From Saccharothrix luteola (GTDB lineage: Bacteria > Actinomycetota > Actinomycetes > Mycobacteriales > Pseudonocardiaceae): 38,543 nucleotides of DNA. The notes beneath the pieces were generated by a model. That model was not told where the DNA came from and did no database searches. It saw only the letters and a program-made list of their open reading frames with translations. Positions 17,306 through 25,300 of this stretch are shown here, piece after piece. The stretch's first letter is position 1. Every line of letters starts with the position of its first letter. The position numbers and the translations under genes are program-made. The stretch lies in NCBI RefSeq assembly GCF_020859565.1, contig NZ_JAJHUO010000002.1, positions 196,836-235,378 of the forward strand, in the 5' to 3' direction.

Positions 17306-18255
17306 ACCGCGCCGATCCGGAGAGCGCCATCGCCGAGGCCGCTCGGAAGTGCTCCAACTGGGGCCGGTGGGGCGAGGACGACGTGCTGGGCACGCTCAAC
17401 TTCCTCACCGCCGCGAAGCGCCGCGAGGGTGCCGCGCTGATCCGCCGTGGCGTGAGCTTCTCGCTGTCGCAGAGGTTCGACATGAACGGCCCGCAGAAGG
17501 GCTGGCGGCGGCGCACGAATCCGGTGCACACGATGCTCGACACCGGCACCGACGCGGCGGCCGGGCTCCAGGGCTTCCCGCACGGCATCGGCGGTGCGGA
17601 CGACGTGATCGCGATGCCGTTGCAGTGCTCGACCCAGTGGGACGGCCTCGGGCACATCTTCGACCACGGCAAGGCGTGGAACGGCCGTGACGCGGCCACC
17701 ACCGTCACGTCCGAGGGCGACCTGGTCACCGGCATCGAGCACCTGGCCGCCCACGTCGCCGGGCGCGGCGTGCTGCTCGACGTCGGCCGGGTCGTCGGTG
17801 GCGGCGAACTGCCCGACGGCTTCGCCGTCACCGAAACCCACCTCACCGCCACAGCCGAGGCGCACGGCGTCCAGGTCGGCCGAGGGGACGTCGTGCTGGT
17901 TCGGACCGGCCAGTTGACCCGCGCCAAGCGCGACGGTTGGGGCGACTACGCGGGCGGCCCGGCACCGGGCCTGTCGTTCACCACGGCGTCCTGGCTGCAC
18001 CGCACCGAGATCGCCGCGATCGCCACCGACACGTGGGGCTTCGAGGTGCGGCCCAACGAGTTCGACCACGCCTTCCAGCCGCTGCACCAGGTCGTGATCC
18101 CGCACATCGGGCTGCTCGTGGGGGAGATGTGGGACCTGGACGCGCTGGCCGAGGACTGCGTCGCCGACGGCGTGCACGAGTTCTGGCTGACCGCCGCGCC
18201 GCTGCCGATCACCGGGGCCGTCGGCTCGCCGGTGAACCCCGTCGCCGTGAAGTGA
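17302..18255 (+). CDS. Cyclase-family (kynurenine formamidase-like) metal-dependent hydrolase
   Basis: A 317-residue protein of the cyclase/KynB superfamily, usually metal-dependent amide, ester or lactone hydrolases. The family metal site, normally HxGTHxDxxxH, is seen here as MPLQCSTQWDGLGH: the Asp and the last His are kept but the GTH is changed to STQ, as in the longer subgroup of this family that is often annotated as cyclase family protein. GGAGG at 17290-17294 is seven bases from the GTG at 17302, which overlaps the previous stop. An upstream in-frame ATG (17281) lies inside the preceding gene and before this ribosome binding site, so it is not used. In this operon it may open a lactone or cyclic intermediate; that is inference. 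Confidence 0.85.
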   Translation: MNRADPESAIAEAARKCSNWGRWGEDDVLGTLNFLTAAKRREGAALIRRGVSFSLSQRFDMNGPQKGWRRRTNPVHTMLDTGTDAAAGLQGFPHGIGGADDVIAMPLQCSTQWDGLGHIFDHGKAWNGRDAATTVTSEGDLVTGIEHLAAHVAGRGVLLDVGRVVGGGELPDGFAVTETHLTATAEAHGVQVGRGDVVLVRTGQLTRAKRDGWGDYAGGPAPGLSFTTASWLHRTEIAAIATDTWGFEVRPNEFDHAFQPLHQVVIPHIGLLVGEMWDLDALAEDCVADGVHEFWLTAAPLPITGAVGSPVNPVAVK

Positions 18256-18286
18256 CACCGCCGTCAAGCAACCGCGAGGAGAAGCG

Positions 18287-19405
18287 ATGACCCGCACCGT
18301 GCTCGTCCTCGGCGGTGGCACCGCCGGCAACGCCCTGACCGTGCTGCTGCGCCGCGCCGGTCACGCCGTCGAGCTGGTGGAGGCCAAGCCCGACTGGAAC
18401 GCCACGGCTGGTTCCGGCATCACCTTGCAGGGCAACGCTTTGCACGTCCTGCGCGAGGTCGGAGTCATCGACCAGGTGCTGCGCGACGGGTTCCCGTTCG
18501 ATGACCTGGGCCTGCTCGCCCCGACCGGCGAGGTGCTGGCGGTGCACCGGGGAGTCCGGATCGGCGGTGCGGACCTGCCCGCCACGGTGGGCATGCAACG
18601 GCCGCGGCTCCAGCAGATCCTCATCGACGCCGTGCGCGCGTCCGGCGCGTCGGTCCGGCTCGGCGTCACCGCCACCGCCCTCGACCCGGAGATCGGGGAG
18701 GTCACGTTCTCCGACGGCACGACCGGGCGGTACGACCTGGTCGTCGGCGCGGACGGCCTCAACTCCGCCACCCGCCGGCTGATCGGGGTCGAGGACCGGC
18801 CCGCGCCCACCGGCATGGCGATCTGGCGCGCTCCCGTGCCGCGCCCGACCGGCCTGGAGCACACCCGGATGATCTACGGCGGATCGTGCTTCATCGCCGG
18901 CTGCTGCCCGACCGGCCCTGACACCGCCTACGCCTACCTGGTCGAGCGCAACCGCGACCGCGACGCCATCGCCCCGTCGACCCACGCCGCGGAGATGCTG
19001 CGCCTGGCCCGGGGCTACGGCGGGCCGTGGCCGGAGATCCAGGCCGCGCTGACGGACCCGGCGGTGGTCAACTACACCTGGTTCGACCGGCTGCTGGTCG
19101 ACGGCCCGTGGCACCGTGGCCGGGCGGTGCTCGTCGGCGACGCCGCCCACGCGTGCCCACCCACCCTGGCGCAGGGCGCGGCGATGTCGTTGGAGGACAC
19201 GCTCGTCCTCGCCGAGGTGCTGTCCACTCGGGACAGTTGGGACGACGCGCTGCTCACCGAGTACCGCGACCGCCGCTACCCGCGCGTGCGCGAGGTCGTG
19301 GACGCGTCGGTGCAGCTCGGGCAGTGGTTGCTCGACGGTGTGCGCGACGCCGACGTGCCGGGGCTCATGGGCCGCACGATGGCGATGCTGGCGCAGCGCC
19401 CATGA
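18287..19405 (+). CDS. Class A FAD-dependent aromatic monooxygenase
   Basis: A 372-residue flavoprotein hydroxylase using NAD(P)H and O2 to hydroxylate an aromatic ring, of the 4-hydroxybenzoate/salicylate/6-hydroxynicotinate hydroxylase type. Seen: the N-terminal dinucleotide motif VLGGGTAGNAL (Gly9, Gly11, Gly14), the middle DG motif in VVGADGLNSATRR, and the GD motif in VLVGDAAHACPPTLAQG, which closes over the flavin ribose. There is no signal peptide or membrane segment. AGGAG lies seven bases before the ATG, and the gap of 31 bp to the cyclase gene is the only real gap in the operon. The stop overlaps the amidohydrolase start (ATGA). Its natural partner here is the extradiol dioxygenase, which needs a dihydroxylated ring. 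Confidence 0.9.
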   Translation: MTRTVLVLGGGTAGNALTVLLRRAGHAVELVEAKPDWNATAGSGITLQGNALHVLREVGVIDQVLRDGFPFDDLGLLAPTGEVLAVHRGVRIGGADLPATVGMQRPRLQQILIDAVRASGASVRLGVTATALDPEIGEVTFSDGTTGRYDLVVGADGLNSATRRLIGVEDRPAPTGMAIWRAPVPRPTGLEHTRMIYGGSCFIAGCCPTGPDTAYAYLVERNRDRDAIAPSTHAAEMLRLARGYGGPWPEIQAALTDPAVVNYTWFDRLLVDGPWHRGRAVLVGDAAHACPPTLAQGAAMSLEDTLVLAEVLSTRDSWDDALLTEYRDRRYPRVREVVDASVQLGQWLLDGVRDADVPGLMGRTMAMLAQRP

Positions 19406-20406
19406 CCGGCCCGACCATCGACGTGCACGCCCACGTCCTGCTGCCCGAGGTCGACCGGCTGGTCGCCGACCACCCCGGTCACGCCGCCGCACGCGCCCTG
19501 GACGCCCGCCGCAACGGCCCGGACGCCTTGGCCGTCAGCGGCACGATGGTCCGCGAACGGATCGGGCTGCTGACCGACGTGGCGCAACGGCTGGCCGCGA
19601 TGGACGGCGCGGGCGTGGACGTGCAACTGGTGAGCCCGTCGCCGTCGCACTACCACTACTGGACCGACCGCGACCTCGCCCGCGCGGTGTGGGAGACGGC
19701 CAACACCGCGACCGCCAAGCACTGCGACCACGCTCCCGAACGGCTGCGCGGCCTGGGCTTGGCACCCCTCCAGCACCCCGACCTCACCGTGCAGGCCCTC
19801 GACCACGCGGTGAGCGAAGGCCTGGTCGGGGTGGAGATCGGCAGCCACGCACCCGGCCGCGAGCTGTCCGACCCCGCCTACGAGCCGTTCTGGGAGTTGG
19901 CCGCCGAGACCGGCGTGATCGTGTTCCTGCACCCGTTCGGCTGCACCCTCGATGAACGGCTGGACCGCTGGTACCTGTCCAACAGCGTCGGCCAGCCGAC
20001 CGAGAACGCCGTCGCCCTGTCACACCTGCTCTTCTCCGGCGTGCTCGACCGCCACCCCGGCCTGCGGGTCGTGGCCGCGCACGGGGGCGGCTACCTGCCC
20101 ACCCACCTCGGCCGCGCCGACCACGCGTGGCGCGTGCGGCCCGACGCACGGGGCTGTGCCCATCCGCCGAGCCACTACGTCAAGCGCCTGTGGTTCGACT
20201 CCCTCGTCCACGACCCGCACGTGCTGCGCGCGTTGACCCGCGCCGCAGGCCCCGACCGGGTGCTCCTGGGCTCGGACTTCCCGTTCGACATGGGTGCCGA
20301 CGACCCGGTGGCGGCCCTGCGCGCCGCCGGCCTGCCCGACCCCGACTTCCACGCCGTCCGCGGCGGCAACGCCGCCGCCCTGCTCAACCTGGAGGAGACC
20401 CGGTGA
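19402..20406 (+). CDS. ACMSD-type amidohydrolase (probable ring-cleavage-product decarboxylase)
   Basis: A 334-residue amidohydrolase-2 family TIM barrel. The metal and catalytic residues of 2-amino-3-carboxymuconate-6-semialdehyde decarboxylase (ACMSD) are all seen at nearly the same numbers: His9 and His11 (DVHAH), His177 (FLHPFG), His227 (AAHGGG) and Asp292 (GSDFPF), against His9, His11, His177, His228 and Asp294 in the Pseudomonas enzyme. The family includes non-oxidative decarboxylases of muconate semialdehydes and of aromatic acids, and a few hydratases. Beside an extradiol dioxygenase the likeliest role is removing CO2 from a carboxylated meta-cleavage product. It overlaps both neighbours by four bases. 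Confidence 0.88.
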   Translation: MTGPTIDVHAHVLLPEVDRLVADHPGHAAARALDARRNGPDALAVSGTMVRERIGLLTDVAQRLAAMDGAGVDVQLVSPSPSHYHYWTDRDLARAVWETANTATAKHCDHAPERLRGLGLAPLQHPDLTVQALDHAVSEGLVGVEIGSHAPGRELSDPAYEPFWELAAETGVIVFLHPFGCTLDERLDRWYLSNSVGQPTENAVALSHLLFSGVLDRHPGLRVVAAHGGGYLPTHLGRADHAWRVRPDARGCAHPPSHYVKRLWFDSLVHDPHVLRALTRAAGPDRVLLGSDFPFDMGADDPVAALRAAGLPDPDFHAVRGGNAAALLNLEETR

Positions 20407-21341
20407 CCAGGCGATTGCTCACCCACCTGCGGCACGTCGACCTCGCCGTGCCCGACTACGACAAGCAACTGGAGTTCTACTCCGGCGTCTGGGGCCTCAC
20501 CGAGGTCGCAGGCGACTCCGGCCTGAGCTTCCTGGCCGCCGAAGGGTCGCCCGAGCAGTACGTCGTGCGGCTGCGCGAGGCCGAGGAGAAGCGCCTGGAC
20601 CTCGTCGCGTTCGGCGCGGCGACCCCGGCCGACGTGGACGCGCTGGCCGAGCAGCTCATCGCCGCCGACGTGAAGCTCATCAGCACCCCGGACGAGCTGG
20701 GCACGCTCGGCGGCGGTTACGGCTTCCGGTTCTTCGACGTCGACGGCCGCACCGTCGAGGTCTCCGCCGAGGTCGAGAACCGGCAGCACCGCCGCGTCGA
20801 GGAGAAGGAGGCCATCCCCGTGCGGCTCTCGCACGTGGTGCTCAACTCGCCCGACCTCAACCGCACCAGGGCCTGGTACGAGCGGCACCTGTCGTTCGCG
20901 TTGTCCGACACCCTCAGCTCACGGCACATGGGCGAGGTCATGCACTTCATGCGCATCAACCCGCAGCACCACAGCCTCGCGCTGGCCAAGGGCCCGCACA
21001 CCGCGCTGCACCACATCTCGTTCGAGCTGCGCGGCGTGGACGAGTACATGCGCGGCACCGGCCGCCTGCTGCGCGCGGGCGTGCGCAAGATCTGGGGACC
21101 CGGCCGTCACCTCGCGGGCGACAACACGTTCTCCTACTTCCTCGACCCGCACGGCAACACCGTCGAGTACACCACCGAGCTGGAGCTGCTGGACGAGGAC
21201 TCCTGGCACCCGAGCGTCTACGACTTCTCCCAGCCCGAGGTCACCGACCAGTGGGGCACCGCCAACCCGATGAACGAGCTGGTGGCGCGCGAGTCGTTCA
21301 ACGACCCCGACCGCGGCTGCTTCGTCGCACCGCCGGTCTGA
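20403..21341 (+). CDS. Type I extradiol ring-cleavage dioxygenase (VOC superfamily)
   Basis: A 312-residue two-domain vicinal-oxygen-chelate protein. The N-terminal domain (1-135) keeps the fold but not the metal site; the C-terminal domain carries the Fe(II) ligands His144 (LSHVVLNSP), His204 (HHISFEL) and Glu255 (NTVEYTTE), with spacing like BphC and catechol 2,3-dioxygenases. Such enzymes cleave a catechol next to the two hydroxyls to give a yellow muconic semialdehyde or keto acid. A DPHGN motif precedes the glutamate as usual. The GTG start overlaps the previous stop and the stop shares a base with the next ATG (TGATG). The particular catechol is not known; length and divergence exclude the large protocatechuate 4,5 type. 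Confidence 0.92.
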   Translation: MTRRLLTHLRHVDLAVPDYDKQLEFYSGVWGLTEVAGDSGLSFLAAEGSPEQYVVRLREAEEKRLDLVAFGAATPADVDALAEQLIAADVKLISTPDELGTLGGGYGFRFFDVDGRTVEVSAEVENRQHRRVEEKEAIPVRLSHVVLNSPDLNRTRAWYERHLSFALSDTLSSRHMGEVMHFMRINPQHHSLALAKGPHTALHHISFELRGVDEYMRGTGRLLRAGVRKIWGPGRHLAGDNTFSYFLDPHGNTVEYTTELELLDEDSWHPSVYDFSQPEVTDQWGTANPMNELVARESFNDPDRGCFVAPPV

Positions 21342-22294
21342 TGCGGTTCGCCACCTACCACCACGACGGGCGGCAGCGGGTCGGCGTGCTGGACGACGAC
21401 CTGCTGCACCCGGTCGACGCCAGGGCGTTGATCGACGTCCTCGACGACCTGCCCGCCGCCGGGGCCGACGCACTGGACCACCCGCCCGGACCGCACGTCT
21501 CGGCAGTGCGGCTGCTGGCACCGCTCCAGCCGCCGACCGTGCGCGACTTCGCCACTTTCGAGGAGCACGTCGAGGGCATGCGCGCGGGCGCCGGGGTGCC
21601 CGGGCAGTGGTACGCCGCGCCCACGTTCTACTTCGGCAACCCCTACGCCGTCATCGGCCCGCACGACGACGTGCCCGTGCCGCCCGGCTCGGCGGTGCTG
21701 GACTTCGAACTGGAGGTCGCCGCCGTGATCGGACGTGAGGGCCGCGACCTGACCCCCGAGCAGGCCCGCGACCACATCGCCGGCTACACGATCTTCAACG
21801 ACTGGTCCGCCCGCGACCTGCAAACCGCCGAGATGGCCGTCGGCCTGGGCCCGTGCAAGGGCAAGGACGCCGCCACCACCCTCGGCCCGTGGCTGGTCAC
21901 CCCGGACGAACTGGAGCCGTACCGCGAGGACGGCCTGCTGCGCCTGGCGTTGACCGCGCAGGTGAACGGCGAGGTCGTCGGCTCCGACCTGCTGTCCAAC
22001 ATGAGCTGGACGTTCGAGGAGATGGTCGCCTACGCCTCCCGCGGCACCTTCGTGCGACCCGGCGACGTGCTCGCCTCCGGCACCTGCGGCAACGGCGGCT
22101 GCCTGGCCGAACTCTGGGGCCGGGGAGCGGAGCAGCACCCGCTGCGCCCCGGCGACACCGTCACCCTCACCGTCGAGGGCATCGGCCGGATCAGCACCAC
22201 CGTGGTCGCCGGGACGGAGGTCCGGCCACTGCCGACCGCTCGCCGCCGGCCAGCCGGCCACGACCACTGCCGCACCGAGCGCTCGCACCGGTGA
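21341..22294 (+). CDS. Second FAH-family hydrolase/hydratase
   Basis: A 317-residue FAH-superfamily protein ending the catabolic operon. Metal ligands are Glu123 and Glu125 (DFELEVAAVIG) and Asp154 (YTIFNDWSARD). The KGKDAATTLGPWLV segment and GDVLASGTCGNG turn are the family's substrate-side loops. It is clearly different from the first FAH gene of the operon, so the two probably act on successive intermediates (for example hydratase or decarboxylase then hydrolase). The ATG shares one base with the dioxygenase stop. The last 25 residues are Arg/His-rich and look unstructured. No clear terminator is seen in the 64 bp before the next gene, though a small GC palindrome (ccccgggcgggg) follows the stop. 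Confidence 0.9.
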   Translation: MRFATYHHDGRQRVGVLDDDLLHPVDARALIDVLDDLPAAGADALDHPPGPHVSAVRLLAPLQPPTVRDFATFEEHVEGMRAGAGVPGQWYAAPTFYFGNPYAVIGPHDDVPVPPGSAVLDFELEVAAVIGREGRDLTPEQARDHIAGYTIFNDWSARDLQTAEMAVGLGPCKGKDAATTLGPWLVTPDELEPYREDGLLRLALTAQVNGEVVGSDLLSNMSWTFEEMVAYASRGTFVRPGDVLASGTCGNGGCLAELWGRGAEQHPLRPGDTVTLTVEGIGRISTTVVAGTEVRPLPTARRRPAGHDHCRTERSHR

Positions 22295-22358
22295 AACGCC
22301 ACCCCGGGCGGGGACGATAGCCGCTCCGTACCGACCAACCGAGGCGTGGACGGGGCAC

Positions 22359-25300
22359 ATGCGGCGAGATGCGGTGATCAGCGGAGTGCTCGGGGTGGTC
22401 GGGGCCGTGAACCTGGTCGCGCGGACACCCGGTTTCTGGGCATGGGTCCTGTTGGCGATGGGTGGTGGCTCGGTCGGCTTGTTCCTCCTCGGCAAAGGCC
22501 TCCTGGAGGACCGGAGGTCGAGAACGGCGGCGGGCCTGGACGAGTCCGCGAGCCGACTGGCCTCGTCGGTGCGCGCCCAGGTCGAGCGCGAGATGTCCGC
22601 CTACTGGCGGACCGGGAGGGTCGACCTCGCCGAGACGTACCGCACGACACCCACCGGCCGGGTGATGGTGCTGGGCGGTCCCGGCGCCGGCAAGACGGTG
22701 CTCGTCCAGCAGCTGGCGCTGGACCTGCTCGGCGGGGAGCACGACCGGGTCCCGGTGGTCCTGCCGCTCGCCTCGTGGGACTCCCGCGCCGTCGACCTGG
22801 ACGACTGGATGGCCGAGTACCTGGCGGAACACCACCCTCGGCTCAGGGCGGGCGTGGCCCGAGCCCTGATCGACGCGGACCGCGTGCTCCCGCTCCTGGA
22901 CGGCCTCGACGAGATGGCGCCCGACCGTCAGCAGCACGCGCTGCGGGTGCTGGAGTCCCCTCGGCGGAGGTTCGTGCTCACCTCCCGGCCGGAGGGGTTC
23001 GCGGCGCTGCCGGCGGTGAAGGTCGTCTTCCTCGGGCCGCTGTCGGCGCCGGAGATCACGGACCACCTCGTAGAGGCCGGGGCGGACGAGCGGTGGTCGG
23101 CGGTCCTCGAGCAGCTGTCCTCCGAGCCGGACGGCGCGCTCGCCAAGGCGTTGGCCACACCGGTGTACCTCGGGCTCGCGGTCGTCGCCTACGCGGACCC
23201 CCGGTCCGCTCCCGTGGAGCTGCTCGACCCGGTCCGGTTCGGTGAGCCCGCCGCGATCCGGCGCTTCCTCCAGGAGTCGGCCCTGGTCCGCGTCGTCCAC
23301 GTCGAGCCGGGGGCGTTCATGGCCGAGCGCGACCGGCGCGCCATCCGGCACCTCGGGTTCCTGGCGGACCACCTGCAACGCCTGGAGACGGGTGACTTCG
23401 CCTGGTGGGACCTGAAGCGGTCGGTGCCCCTGCCGGTCTTCGGCGCCGTGGGCCTCGTGGTCGGGTTGCTCGCCGTGGCGGCCACGACTGCCGTGTACGG
23501 GGAGGTCGCCGTCGAGATCCACACCGCTGTCGTCGGCGCCATCACCGCGATGTTCGCGCTGGGCGGTCGGTCGGCGCGGTCGACCGACGTCCGACCCGAC
23601 CACCAACTCGCCCGCGCGGCCACCCCGATCGACTCGTTGCGCGCCGGGCGGCGGCGCATGTGGGCGTGGGCATCGGTCTCCGGCGGTCTCGTCGCCCTCG
23701 TCGTCCTTCGGACCGACGGGTCGGAACCCGCCGCCGCGGGGGTCGTGGGCGCGGTGGCGGCCGTGGTCGGGGCGGGGTTCTCGACCTACTTCCGGTACTC
23801 GCTCAGCCGGATCTGGCTGGCGGCCCGGGGGATGCTGCCGCTCAACCTGATGTCGTTCCTGAAAGCCCAGCGGAGCGTCGGGCTGCTGCGCCGCTCGGGC
23901 GCGGTCTTCCGGTTCTACAACCGCCCGCTCCAGGAGCACTTCGCGGACGAGTACGGCCCCGCCTCGCTCCCCCGGCGGATGGCCGACCTCGCGGCGCACG
24001 ACATGGTGGCGGGGATGCGCGAGGAGCTGGTGGACCTCGCCCTGGCCAAGGCGGAGGTCCACGCGGTCGTGGAGGCGCCGCGCGTCGAGACCATGCGTCG
24101 CGAGGTCGTCGGCGAGATCGAGGGTTCGCAGCAGGACCTGGTCACGGCGACCGCCGGGGAACGCGAGCGGTTCGTCGCGTCGAAGGGGCGGTTCGCCGAG
24201 CAGGTGCGGGTGCCGTTCGCCGCGCTGGGGAAGCGGTGGTACTTCGTGCTCACGTGGGCCCTCGCGACCCTGGTCGTGGTGAACGTCTTCCCGGTCGTGA
24301 TGAGCAACCCCGTGCGGGTCACGATGGCCTTCGCCGTGGTGGTGATGCGCTTGTCGGCCCGGGTGTTCCTGGGCAGGCATCGGCACTACGACCGGTTGCG
24401 CGCCCTGCTCGACGCGTGGGCGGTGTCGACGGTGGCGTTGATCGTCGCCGAGGGCTCTTCAGGCCTGCTGGTCCCGTCGTCCACGACCGTCTCGATCGCG
24501 TTCGGGATCGCGGCGGTGGTCTGTGCGGCGCTGTGGGGGTGGGCGCGGCCCCTGAAGGCGCAGGCCGATGCGTTGGGTTCCGATGATCCCCGCGACTGGC
24601 CCACCGAGCAGCAACTCCCGCGAGCCGCCGCGGCCCGGCAGGAAGCGGCGCGCGCCCACCGCGAACTCGTCGACGCGTTGGTGGAGAAGGGCGTCCTCCC
24701 GCTCGTCGCCGCACGCGTCGAGGTGCTGGCCGAGCGGTCCTACGCGACCGCCCTCCCCGAGGCGTCCGTCGGGCGGTTGGGAGGTCTCACCGAACGCGCC
24801 CAGTTCGTGCCCACCGACACCTCCGCCCAGCTCAACCGGATGCTCGACGCGATGTCGAGCGGCGCCATCGGGCTGAGCGGGGCGCGCGGCATCGGCAAGA
24901 GCACCGTCCTGCAGATGTTCGGCGACCAGCGCTTCAGCGGGAAGCCCGGGGACCTCTCGCTCGTGGTCACCGCGCCCACCGACTACGACAGCCGCGACTT
25001 CCTCGTGCACCTGTTCACCCGGTTGTGCCTGCTGGTCCTGCCACCCGAACCGGTGAGCCGGGCGGCGGTGTCCCGATTACCGAGGCTGCGGTGGGTGCTG
25101 ACGGCGTCCGCGGGCGCGGGGGTCGTCGCCGGGGCGGTGTGGTGGCCGCAGCTCGTGGAGGCCGCGAAGTGGGTCGGGGGGAACGCCCGGACCGTCGTGG
25201 CGGTGGCGGGCGGGGTGGTGCTGGCCGTGCCGCTGGGTGTGGGGGTGGTGGCGTTCATCCGGCGGCGGGCGCGGTTGCGGGGGCCGGACACCGCACTGGA

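Noticed and set aside
22191..24386. 731-codon minus-strand frame under the NTPase gene
   Set aside because: Antisense shadow rich in His/Arg/Gly/Pro; the plus strand has two full P-loop sites.
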